Assembly: GCA_040003255.1 (NCBI GenBank)
Contig: JBDUCV010000022.1
Location: forward strand, 1 to 32,936
Reading direction: 5' to 3'
Length of the DNA stretch: 32,936 nt
Source of the DNA: JBDUCV01 sp040003255
GTDB taxonomy: Bacteria; Actinomycetota; Actinomycetes; Mycobacteriales; Jatrophihabitantaceae
The stretch's first letter is position 1, and each line of letters begins with the position of its first letter. The notes beneath the pieces are model-generated. The model had not been told where the DNA came from and made no database searches. It was given only the letters and a program-made list of their open reading frames with translations. Made by a program: the position numbers and the translations under genes. Shown here piece after piece: positions 1-6,955 of the stretch.

Positions 1-125
1 TGTTCGGTCCGAAGTAACCGGTGCCGACCGGGAACACGCCGCGGGCGTGCATCTGATCCTGCCAGCGCTTGATCGTCGTGCTCTGGTCGCCGAAGGAGAA
101 GTAGCGCGGGCCCGGCCAGGCCGGC
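1..125. repeat. Direct repeat copy B of peptidoglycan-binding domain DNA (246-bp period)
   Basis: Bases 1-109 match 247-355 at 107 of 109 positions by my own alignment (differences at 56 and 101), and the similarity fades after about 124. The offset of 246 bp is exactly 82 codons. All differences through the shared protein segment are synonymous. The copy continues outside the window. Confidence 0.9.
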
Positions 126-874
126 GCTGAGGTCGTTGGCGGGGCAACGTAGCGCCCGGTCCAGGCGAGCTGCCAGGTCACCGGGCCGAGGATGCCGGTC
201 TGCGGCAGTCCGTTCTGGCCCTGCAGCCGTTTGACGACGGCCAGCGTGTTCGGTCCGAAGTAACCGGTGCCGACCGGGAACACGCCGCGGGCGTGCATCT
301 GGTCCTGCCAGCGCTTGATCGTCGTGCTCTGGTCGCCGAAGGAGAAATAGCGCGGCCCTGGCCACGCGGGCGCGACGGCCCCGGAACTCGGCGCCGGAGC
401 TGGGGTGGATCCGGGAATAGTGATGTCACTAATCCGGCCCGACCGCGCATCGGCGTCCTCTTGCAATCCGACGATCCCGGCGCACTGCCACGGCTGCCAG
501 CCGCGCATCCGGTAGAGCATGAGCGCCCGGGCATCCTGCTCGGCGGGGGAGGCGAGCTGCGGGTAGCCGCTGCCGCCGACGCTGCGCCAGGTCAACAGGT
601 CGAACTGGTAGGCGCCGTAATGGTCGTTTCCGGTGTTGATGGCGTAGTTGTTGCCCGACTCGCACATCCGCAGCAGGAACCAGTCGTTCGCCGACGGGTC
701 AGCCCCGGCAGTGGAGATCGGGCCGGCCGCCGCGTACACGACGGCCCCGGATACGCAGACCGCGGCCGCGACCGCCATTCGACGCAACCGCCCGCGGCCG
801 CTGGGGCCAGCGGTCGGCGGCGGCTCACGGTCATCGGGGCGGCGGAAGAACGTGGACGCAGACGGATTGAGCAT
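1..874 (-). CDS. Rpf-like transglycosylase with peptidoglycan-binding repeats (partial, C-terminus off window)
   Basis: Exported muralytic enzyme, expected to cleave peptidoglycan glycan strands outside the membrane. Translating the minus strand from ATG at 874 gives 291 residues that run off the window edge. Residues 27-58 hold an Arg-rich segment, a hydrophobic core (about 34-51) and an Ala-rich possible cleavage site near 58. Residues 64-131 form a resuscitation-promoting-factor/lysozyme-like domain: MCESGNNYAINTGNDHYGAY contains the predicted catalytic Glu72, and Cys71/Cys131 sit where the Rpf disulfide is usually found. A Pro/Ala/Ser linker follows, then from about residue 170 a peptidoglycan-binding type 1 domain (FGDQSTTIKRWQDQM, YFGPNTLAVVKRLQ), and from about 252 a second copy cut by the edge. 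The start has no Shine-Dalgarno but lies 6 nt from a good -10 box, which supports it. The 33-residue region before the hydrophobic core is long, so a later start is possible. The family assignment is firm; the exact substrate is inferred. Confidence 0.85.
   Translation of the reverse strand, partial: MLNPSASTFFRRPDDREPPPTAGPSGRGRLRRMAVAAAVCVSGAVVYAAAGPISTAGADPSANDWFLLRMCESGNNYAINTGNDHYGAYQFDLLTWRSVGGSGYPQLASPAEQDARALMLYRMRGWQPWQCAGIVGLQEDADARSGRISDITIPGSTPAPAPSSGAVAPAWPGPRYFSFGDQSTTIKRWQDQMHARGVFPVGTGYFGPNTLAVVKRLQGQNGLPQTGILGPVTWQLAWTGRYVAPPTTSAPAWPGPRYFSFGDQSTTIKRWQDQMHARGVFPVGTGYFGPN
247..371. repeat. Direct repeat copy A of peptidoglycan-binding domain DNA
   Basis: Partner of the repeat at 1-125, offset 246 bp. 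It encodes the start of the first peptidoglycan-binding domain of the Rpf-like protein, on the minus strand. Confidence 0.9.
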
Positions 875-880
875 GCACGT

Positions 881-909
881 ACCGTAAGCGTGGATCCCAA
901 CAATCACAA
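881..909 (-). promoter_or_regulatory. Promoter of the Rpf-like gene, predicted leaderless
   Basis: On the minus strand, TTGTGA (909-904) and TACGGT (886-881) are separated by exactly 17 bp, and the -10 box is followed by 6 nt and then the ATG at 874. This fits a housekeeping sigma-factor promoter whose transcript would begin at or within a base of the start codon. The surrounding 895-970 is clearly AT-richer than its flanks, as expected of a regulatory region. No transcription-factor site could be named. Confidence 0.6.
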
Positions 910-1059
910 GAGAACCGTTAAACACTTCAGTATCTTTGGCCACAATCATGATCCGGGGACGACACGCCGGAGAATTTCCGTGAGCGGTCGGTTGCCCCCG
1001 GGTCGCGCCGTGATACGTGGGGTCGGACCCGTGAGCACGGCCCGGGCGGCCGCGTCCCG

Positions 1060-1065
1060 TAGCCT
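1060..1065 (+). promoter_or_regulatory. -10 box of glmS, predicted leaderless
   Basis: TAGCCT lies 7 nt before the GTG start at 1073. No Shine-Dalgarno sequence is present. No convincing -35 is seen 16-18 bp upstream. Confidence 0.5.
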
Positions 1066-1072
1066 CTGAGCC

Positions 1073-2920
1073 GTGTGTGGGATCGTGGGCTATGTCGGGC
1101 CGCGGCAGGCTCTCGAGGTCGTCGTCGAGGGTCTGCGTCGGCTGGAGTACCGCGGCTATGACTCCGCGGGCGTCGCCGTGGTCGGTCCGGACGGGCAGCT
1201 GCAAACGGCCAAGAAGGCCGGCCGCATCGAGAACCTCGACAAGGAGCTCGCCACCCGCACGATCACCGGCAGCGTCGGCATGGGCCACACCCGCTGGGCA
1301 ACGCACGGTGCGCCGAACGACCGCAATGCCCACCCGCACGTCGACGGGACGGGACGGGTCGCCGTCGTCCACAACGGGATCATCGAGAACCACGCCGAGC
1401 TGCGCGCCGAGCTGGAGCGCGGCGGCGTGGAGTTCACCAGTGACACCGACACCGAGGTCGTCGCGCACCTGATCGCTCGCCATCTGCGCGAGCAAGGCGG
1501 TGGTGTCGCCGCGGCGTTGCGTGCGGTCTGCCTACTTCTGCGCGGCGCGTTCACCCTCGTCGTGCTCGACCGCGAGGAACCGGACGTAGTGGTCGCCGCG
1601 AGACGCAATTCGCCGCTCGTGCTCGGGGTGGGCGATGGCGAGACGTTCCTCGGCAGTGACGTCGCCGCGTTCATCGAGTTCACCCGCGACGCCGTCGAAC
1701 TCGGCCAGGACCAGGTGGCCGAGATCCGCCGGGACGGCTACCGAATCACTGACCTGCACGGTGCCGCCGTTGACGGCACGCACTTCCGGATCACGTGGGA
1801 CCTCGCCGCCGCCGAGAAGGGCGGCTTCGACTACTTCATGCTCAAAGAGATCCAGGAACAGCCGGCCGCCGTCGCCGACACCCTGCGCGGTCACCTGATC
1901 GATGGTCAGGTCGTGCTCGACGAGCAGCGCGTCGACCGCCATGACCTGCGCGAGATCGACAAGGTCTTCGTGGTCGCATGTGGGACGGCATACCACTCCG
2001 GGCTGATCGCCAAGTACGCGATCGAGCACTGGACGAGAGTGCCGGTCGAGGTCGAGATGGCATCGGAGTTCCGCTATCGGGATCCAGTGCTCGATCGGCA
2101 GACCCTGGTCGTGGCCATCAGCCAATCCGGCGAGACCGCCGACACCCTCGAAGCGGTCCGTCATGCGCGCGAGCAGAAAGCCAAGGTGTTGGCGATCTGC
2201 AACACCAACGGGGCACAGATCCCGCGCGAATCCGATGCCGTGCTTTACACCCACGCCGGCCCCGAGATCGGGGTCGCCGCCACCAAGACGTTCACCGCTC
2301 AGGTCGCGGCCGTCGAACTGGTGGGGCTCGCCCTCGCGCAAGCCCGCGGCACCAAGTACGGCGACGAGATCGCCCGCGAGTTCGAGGCGCTGGCCGCCGT
2401 GCCGCCGCTGATGGCCCAGACGCTGCGGGTGGTCGAGCCGGTCCGCGAGCTGGCCCGCGAGATCGCAGCGGCCAAGGCGATCTTGTTCCTCGGCCGGCAC
2501 GTGGGCTATCCGGTCGCGCTCGAGGGCGCGCTCAAGCTCAAAGAGCTCGCGTACATGCACGCCGAGGGGTTTCCAGCCGGCGAGCTCAAACACGGGCCGA
2601 TTGCGCTGATCGAGGACGGTCTGCCGGTCGTGGTGGTCATGCCCTCGCCGTCCGGACGTCCCGTGCTGCACCAGAAGATGCTGTCCAACATCGCCGAGAT
2701 CACCGCCCGCGGCGCGCGCACGATCGTGATCGCCGAGGACGGCGACCGAGCCGCCCGCAAACATGCAGCGCACCTGGTCGAGGTGCCCGTCACGCCGACG
2801 CTCTACTCGCCGCTCGTCTCGACGATCCCGTTACAGGTGCTCGCCGCCGAGATCGCCCAGGCGCGTGGCTGCGATGTCGACAAGCCGCGAAATCTCGCGA
2901 AATCGGTGACCGTCGAATAA
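1073..2920 (+). CDS. glmS: Glutamine-fructose-6-phosphate aminotransferase (isomerizing)
   Basis: Makes glucosamine-6-phosphate from fructose-6-phosphate and glutamine, the first committed step to UDP-GlcNAc and hence peptidoglycan. The 615-residue protein begins MCGIVGYVG, so the N-terminal nucleophile Cys2 is exposed after Met removal. The class II glutamine amidotransferase domain spans roughly residues 2-225, with GHTRWATHG and the HNGIIEN stretch. Two SIS sugar-isomerase domains follow (about 290-425, with ACGTAYHSG and ISQSGETADT, and about 460-600, with LGRHVGYPVALEGALKLKE). The C-terminus DVDKPRNLAKSVTVE is the usual family end. Length is typical (about 600-625). The start is GTG, forced by the conserved MCGI. 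It stands alone, divergent from the Rpf-like wall hydrolase and 58 bp before the reductase gene. No glmS ribozyme was recognised upstream, as expected outside Firmicutes. Confidence 0.97.
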   Translation: MCGIVGYVGPRQALEVVVEGLRRLEYRGYDSAGVAVVGPDGQLQTAKKAGRIENLDKELATRTITGSVGMGHTRWATHGAPNDRNAHPHVDGTGRVAVVHNGIIENHAELRAELERGGVEFTSDTDTEVVAHLIARHLREQGGGVAAALRAVCLLLRGAFTLVVLDREEPDVVVAARRNSPLVLGVGDGETFLGSDVAAFIEFTRDAVELGQDQVAEIRRDGYRITDLHGAAVDGTHFRITWDLAAAEKGGFDYFMLKEIQEQPAAVADTLRGHLIDGQVVLDEQRVDRHDLREIDKVFVVACGTAYHSGLIAKYAIEHWTRVPVEVEMASEFRYRDPVLDRQTLVVAISQSGETADTLEAVRHAREQKAKVLAICNTNGAQIPRESDAVLYTHAGPEIGVAATKTFTAQVAAVELVGLALAQARGTKYGDEIAREFEALAAVPPLMAQTLRVVEPVRELAREIAAAKAILFLGRHVGYPVALEGALKLKELAYMHAEGFPAGELKHGPIALIEDGLPVVVVMPSPSGRPVLHQKMLSNIAEITARGARTIVIAEDGDRAARKHAAHLVEVPVTPTLYSPLVSTIPLQVLAAEIAQARGCDVDKPRNLAKSVTVE

Positions 2921-2965
2921 CCGGTAGGCCGAGTCGCCCGACGCGCCTTGTCCGAGTGGGGCATC

Positions 2966-2971
2966 TAGCAT
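2966..2971 (+). promoter_or_regulatory. -10 box of the ferredoxin reductase operon, predicted leaderless
   Basis: TAGCAT is followed by exactly 7 nt and then the GTG at 2979. No Shine-Dalgarno is present. The geometry is the same as at glmS and guaA. Confidence 0.5.
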
Positions 2972-2978
2972 CGCCGGT

Positions 2979-3983
2979 GTGACGGACGCGCCGAACCAGA
3001 CTGTGGTCGATCTACTCATCGTCGGCGCCGGGCCCGTGGGCCTGTTCGGTGCCTACTACGCGGGTGTGCGGAAGCTCTCGACGGCCATGCTGGACTCCCT
3101 CGAGGAGCCCGGCGGCCAGATCACCGCCATGTACCCCGAGAAGGCGATCTTCGACGTCGCGGGGTTTCCGGCGGTGATCGGGCGCGAGCTGGTCGACCAC
3201 CTCGTCCGCCAGGCCGCTCCGTTCGACCCGCAGTACCTGCTCGGTATGCAGGCGATCGGACTGGAGCGCGACGGCACCGCATTCGCCGTGACCACCTCGA
3301 CCGGGCTGCGGGTGGAGTGCCGAGCGATCGTGATCACCGGTGGGATCGGGACGTTCACCCCTCGGCCGTTGCCTGCTGGCGAGGAGTTCCTGGGTCGCGG
3401 CGTGGTGCACTTCGTGCCTGACCCCGCCTCCTACGTCGGCCGCAACATCGTGGTTGTCGGTGGCGGCGACTCGGCGCTGGACTGGGCCCTGATGCTCGAG
3501 CCGATCGCCAAGTCGGTCACCCTGGTCCACCGCCGCGCACAGTTCCGGGCGCATCCGCACTCGGTCGAGCTGCTGAACGCTTCCTCGGTAATGGTGCTCA
3601 CCGACGCTCAGGTCAAAGGCGCGTTGGGTAGCCCTGAGCTGTTCGAGGTGCAGATAGAGGTGGCTGGCGAGCTGCGCCAACTGCCCTGCGACACGCTGGT
3701 GGCGGCGCTCGGCTTCACCGCCAACCTCGGACCGTTGCTCGAATGGGGCATCGACATCGTCGGCAAACGACATATCGCCGTCGACACCAAGGGCGCGACG
3801 TCGGTACCCGGCGTCTACGCCGCAGGCGACATCGTCGACTACGACGGCAAGGTGCGGTTGATCGCCACCGGGTTCGGCGAAGTCGCGACTGCGGTCAACA
3901 ACGCCGCCGCGTACCTGAACCCCGATGTATCCGCCTTCCCCGGGCACCTATCGGACTACGCCCCGCCTACCCCGGTGTCGTGA
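2979..3983 (+). CDS. Thioredoxin-reductase-like ferredoxin/flavodoxin-NADP+ reductase
   Basis: FAD-dependent pyridine-nucleotide oxidoreductase of 334 residues that should move electrons between NADP(H) and ferredoxin or flavodoxin. The FAD-binding Rossmann motif GAGPVGLFGAYYAG lies near residues 16-29, the NAD(P)-binding motif VVGGGDSALDWA near 160, and the C-terminal FAD motif GVYAAGDIVDYDGKVRLIATGFGEVATAVNNAAAYLNP near 280-315. There is no CxxC redox pair between the two nucleotide motifs, so it is not a true thioredoxin reductase. This fits the ferredoxin-NADP reductase type 2 family (about 330-350 residues). Start GTG at 2979 follows a -10 hexamer by 7 nt. It is followed 4 nt later by acpS, so the two are probably co-transcribed. 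The physiological electron partner is unknown. Confidence 0.88.
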   Translation: MTDAPNQTVVDLLIVGAGPVGLFGAYYAGVRKLSTAMLDSLEEPGGQITAMYPEKAIFDVAGFPAVIGRELVDHLVRQAAPFDPQYLLGMQAIGLERDGTAFAVTTSTGLRVECRAIVITGGIGTFTPRPLPAGEEFLGRGVVHFVPDPASYVGRNIVVVGGGDSALDWALMLEPIAKSVTLVHRRAQFRAHPHSVELLNASSVMVLTDAQVKGALGSPELFEVQIEVAGELRQLPCDTLVAALGFTANLGPLLEWGIDIVGKRHIAVDTKGATSVPGVYAAGDIVDYDGKVRLIATGFGEVATAVNNAAAYLNPDVSAFPGHLSDYAPPTPVS

Positions 3984-3987
3984 GCCG

Positions 3988-4356
3988 GTGATCGTCGGGG
4001 TGGGCATCGACGTCGTCCCGGTGGGGCGGTTCGCGGCTGCGCTGAACCGCACACCCGGCATGTCCGAGCGGTTGTTCACCAACGACGAGCGGATGACCCC
4101 GTCCGGTGGCGTGCGCTCGGCGGAGTCACTCGCGGCTCGCTTCGCCGCGAAGGAGGCGCTGGCAAAGGCGCTCGGAGCGCCCGGCGGCATGTCGTGGAGC
4201 GACGCCGAGGTCGTGACTGACGATGGCGGCCGTCCACATATCACCGTGCGCGGCACAGTGGCCGCGCGGGCGGCGCAGCTGGGTGTGACGCGCTGGCACG
4301 TGTCCCTGTCGCACGACGGGGGTATCGCCTCAGCCACGGTGATCGCGGAAGGCTGA
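3988..4356 (+). CDS. acpS: Holo-[acyl-carrier-protein] synthase
   Basis: Transfers 4'-phosphopantetheine from CoA to a Ser of acyl carrier protein, activating fatty-acid synthesis. The 122-residue protein starts with MIVGVGIDVV (Mg-binding Asp8) and carries SLAARFAAKEALAKAL (Glu56), the two signature motifs of AcpS-type phosphopantetheinyl transferases, plus a C-terminal WHVSLSHDGGIASATV strand. Start GTG at 3988 is chosen because the family begins immediately before the GxGxD motif. An upstream extension would overlap the reductase. It lies between the reductase (4-nt gap) and nnr (4-nt gap), so the three form an operon. Confidence 0.95.
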   Translation: MIVGVGIDVVPVGRFAAALNRTPGMSERLFTNDERMTPSGGVRSAESLAARFAAKEALAKALGAPGGMSWSDAEVVTDDGGRPHITVRGTVAARAAQLGVTRWHVSLSHDGGIASATVIAEG

Positions 4357-4360
4357 GCTG

Positions 4361-5794
4361 TTGCGAGCCGTCCACCCCGTCGCGGCGATCCGCGCTGCCG
4401 AGCGACGGCTGATGGCCCAGTTGCCAGACGGCACGCTCATGCAGCGAGCCGCCGCTGCGCTTGCTGCGCAGTGCGTCCGGTCGCTCGACCGCTGCTACGG
4501 AGCGTCCGTGGTGCTGCTCGTCGGGGGCGGGGCGAACGGCGGCGACGCGCTCTACGCGGGCGCCCGGCTGGCACGTCGGGGGGCCCAGGTGCGCGCCGTC
4601 CTGCTGCAGGCCGACCGGGCGCATGCCGGCGGCCTTGCCGCCCTGCTCGCGGCCGGTGGGCGGGCGACGTCGGAACTGGACCAGGCGATGATCGCCGCGG
4701 CCGACTTGGTCGTCGACGGGATTGTCGGCATCGGCGGGCGTGGCGACCTCGAAGGCGCTGCCGCCGACGCCGCGGCCGCAGCCCGTCACATCCGGACCGT
4801 GGCCGTTGACCTGCCGAGCGGCGTCGACGCCGACACCGGGTGGGCCGGCGAGCACGCGATGCGGGCCGACGTCACGGTGACGTTCGGGGCGCTGAAGGCC
4901 GGGCTTGTCAGCGGCCCGGGAACGCAGCTAGCCGGCGAAGTGCGCCTGGTCGACATCGGCCTCGACCCGCAACTACCGCCCAGCACGACGTGCGTGCTCG
5001 AATCGGCCGATGTGGCGGACCTGCTGGCCGGACCGGGGCCCGGTGAGGATAAGTACAGCCGGGGTGTGGCGGGGGTGGTCGCCGGGTCGTCGCAGTACCC
5101 CGGCGCGGGCGTCCTCGCCACCGGCGCGGCCCTGCTCGGCGGCGCGGGCATGGTGCGCTACCTCGGGCTCGCCCCGGATGACGTGCAGACGCGCTATCCC
5201 GAGATCATCGCCCACCCCCAGGCCCGCCCGCACGAGGTCCGGGTGCAGGCGTGGGTGGTCGGACCGGGCCTAGGCACAGACGATGCCGCGATGAGCCTGC
5301 TCACCGACGTGTTGCGCAGTGACTTGCCGGTGATCATTGATGCCGATGCGATCACCCTGGTGGCCCGAGCGCCGGGCCTAATCCGTGGCCGCACGGCGCC
5401 GACGGTGTTGACCCCGCACGATCGCGAGTTCGCCCGGATTGCCGAGCGGCCGAGCGCCGACCGGATCGCATCAGCGCGGCGGGCCGCCGTAGACCTCGGC
5501 GCGACCGTCCTGCTCAAGGGCAACGCGACCGTCGTGGCGCAGCCCTCCGGACAGGTGTATGTCAACGGCACCGGGACGCCCTGGTTGGCGACGGCAGGCA
5601 GCGGCGACGTGCTGAGCGGGCTGATCGGGTCGCTGCTGGCGCGGGGGATCGACGCGCCGCTGGCCGCCGCGGTCGGGGCACACGTCCACGGCGTGGCCGG
5701 CCAGGTGGCAGCCGCCGACGGACCGCCGACGGCCATGGACCTGCTCGCCGCGCTGCGCCCGGCGCTCGCGCTGATCATGCGGCAGCGTCGCTGA
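4361..5794 (+). CDS. nnr: Bifunctional NAD(P)H-hydrate epimerase / ADP-dependent NAD(P)H-hydrate dehydratase
   Basis: Repairs damaged NADHX/NADPHX: the N-terminal domain epimerises R and S hydrates and the C-terminal domain dehydrates the S form using ADP. The protein has 477 residues. The YjeF_N-like epimerase region (about 1-210) includes LLVGGGANGGDALYAGARLARRG and AVDLPSGVDADTG. The carbohydrate-kinase-like dehydratase region (about 220-475) includes KYSRGVAGVVAGSSQYPGAG, VVGPGLGTD, VLTPHDREFARI and the ATP/ADP-site motif TAGSGDVLSGLIGSLLARG. The start appears to be TTG at 4361, preceded by GGAAGG 8 nt upstream; the alignable N-terminus (HPVAAIRAAE) begins a few residues later. It is the last gene of the reductase-acpS-nnr group; a new -10 before alr suggests a fresh transcript there. 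Confidence 0.93.
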   Translation: MRAVHPVAAIRAAERRLMAQLPDGTLMQRAAAALAAQCVRSLDRCYGASVVLLVGGGANGGDALYAGARLARRGAQVRAVLLQADRAHAGGLAALLAAGGRATSELDQAMIAAADLVVDGIVGIGGRGDLEGAAADAAAAARHIRTVAVDLPSGVDADTGWAGEHAMRADVTVTFGALKAGLVSGPGTQLAGEVRLVDIGLDPQLPPSTTCVLESADVADLLAGPGPGEDKYSRGVAGVVAGSSQYPGAGVLATGAALLGGAGMVRYLGLAPDDVQTRYPEIIAHPQARPHEVRVQAWVVGPGLGTDDAAMSLLTDVLRSDLPVIIDADAITLVARAPGLIRGRTAPTVLTPHDREFARIAERPSADRIASARRAAVDLGATVLLKGNATVVAQPSGQVYVNGTGTPWLATAGSGDVLSGLIGSLLARGIDAPLAAAVGAHVHGVAGQVAAADGPPTAMDLLAALRPALALIMRQRR

Positions 5795-5818
5795 TGTTCC
5801 GCGCCATCTGAGGTTTGC

Positions 5819-5824
5819 CACACT
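5819..5824 (+). promoter_or_regulatory. -10-like box of alr, predicted leaderless
   Basis: CACACT, with A and T at the two most conserved -10 positions, lies 6 nt before the GTG at 5831. The 15-base stretch CACACTGACACCGTG is nearly the same as the one before corA (CACACTGACCCCGTG on the minus strand at 26653-26639). No Shine-Dalgarno is visible. Confidence 0.4.
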
Positions 5825-5830
5825 GACACC

Positions 5831-6955
5831 GTGCCGCGCGCGGAAGCAGTGATAGATCTGGACGCCATCCAGAACAACGTCGCGACCCTCGCCGCCGCGA
5901 CGCCCGCCGGCGTGATGGCTGTCGTCAAAGCCGACGGATACGGCCATGGGCTGCTCCCGGTGGCGCGGGCCGCGCTCGCGGGTGGGGCCAGCTGGCTCGG
6001 CGTCGCGATCATCGACGAGGCGCTCGCTCTACGCGCCGCCGACCTCACCGTTCCCGTGCTCGCCTGGCTGTGGACGCCGGACGAGACGCAACGGCTTCGG
6101 CAGGGGATCACCGGCGACATAGACCTGTCGGTCAGCGACGTGCGGCAACTCGACGCGGTGCATGCCGCTGGCCGCGACGTCGGTCGCAGCGCCCGGATCC
6201 ACCTGAAGATCGACACCGGCCTGTCGCGCAGTGGGGCGGCGGCCACGGACTGGCCGGACCTGGTCGCGGCCGCCGCGAAGGCAGCCGCCGAGGACGCCGT
6301 CGAGGTCGTCGGCGTCTGGAGTCATTTCGCCTACGCCGACGAGCCCGGTCATCCGACCATCGCCCGGCAGATCGGTCGGTTCATCGACGCGGTCGAAGCG
6401 GCACGTCGGGCGGGCCTCAATCCGCAGATCAGGCACCTGGCCAACTCGGCGGCCACGCTCACCCTGCCCGCGGCGCATTTCGATCTGGTCCGTCCCGGGG
6501 TTGCGGTCTACGGGCTCTCGCCGGTGCCGACCGAAGGCGATTTCGGGTTGACGCCCGCGATGACGCTGCAGGCGGAGCTGGCGCTGGTCAAGCGGGTATC
6601 CGCCGGCGAGGGCGTCTCCTACGGCCACGCTTACACGACCTCGCGCGAGACGTCGCTGGCGCTTGTCCCCCTCGGCTACGCCGACGGCATTCCTCGCGCG
6701 GCGACCAATGCGGGGCCGGTCGCGGTGAACGGACGTCGGTTCACCGTCGCCGGACGCGTCTGCATGGACCAGTTCGTGCTCGACCTGGGTGATCATGCCG
6801 CGGCGGCGGGCGACCTCGCCGTGCTGTTCGGGCCCGGACATAACGGCGAACCGACGGCCGGTGACTGGGCCGCAGCGGTCGGAACCATTCACTACGAGAT
6901 CGTCACCCGAATCGGCCCGCGGGTAGCGCGTCGCTACGTCGGCGGACCGTGGTGA
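5831..6955 (+). CDS. alr: Alanine racemase
   Basis: PLP-dependent interconversion of L- and D-alanine, providing D-Ala for peptidoglycan. The 374-residue protein has the N-terminal TIM-barrel with VVKADGYGHG, in which Lys33 should bind PLP, the phosphate-binding region RHLANSAATL (about 201-210), RPGVAVYGLSP, and the catalytic Tyr264 in GVSYGHAYTT of the C-terminal beta domain. CMDQFVLDLG is also a family block. Length is normal (about 360-390). Start GTG at 5831 gives the expected N-terminus PRAEAVIDLDAIQNNV. It heads a run of six genes (alr to tsaD) with 4-nt overlaps, an order that I recall from mycobacteria. Nothing unusual in its active site was seen. Confidence 0.96.
   Translation: MPRAEAVIDLDAIQNNVATLAAATPAGVMAVVKADGYGHGLLPVARAALAGGASWLGVAIIDEALALRAADLTVPVLAWLWTPDETQRLRQGITGDIDLSVSDVRQLDAVHAAGRDVGRSARIHLKIDTGLSRSGAAATDWPDLVAAAAKAAAEDAVEVVGVWSHFAYADEPGHPTIARQIGRFIDAVEAARRAGLNPQIRHLANSAATLTLPAAHFDLVRPGVAVYGLSPVPTEGDFGLTPAMTLQAELALVKRVSAGEGVSYGHAYTTSRETSLALVPLGYADGIPRAATNAGPVAVNGRRFTVAGRVCMDQFVLDLGDHAAAAGDLAVLFGPGHNGEPTAGDWAAAVGTIHYEIVTRIGPRVARRYVGGPW

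Noticed and set aside
875..1072. Possible c-di-AMP (ydaO) riboswitch upstream of the Rpf-like gene
   Set aside because: Rpf genes in other actinobacteria have this element, so I looked for its conserved blocks. Only a loose GGGGGCAACC match was found and the predicted transcript starts at the gene, leaving no room for a leader.
875..1072. glmS ribozyme
   Set aside because: No recognisable ribozyme core upstream of glmS, the gap is mostly promoter-sized, and the element is typical of Firmicutes.
1532..2773. Long open frame antisense to glmS (about 413 codons)
   Set aside because: Third-position GC bias makes long open frames opposite real genes; its translation is Arg/Asp/Gly-rich with no family resemblance.
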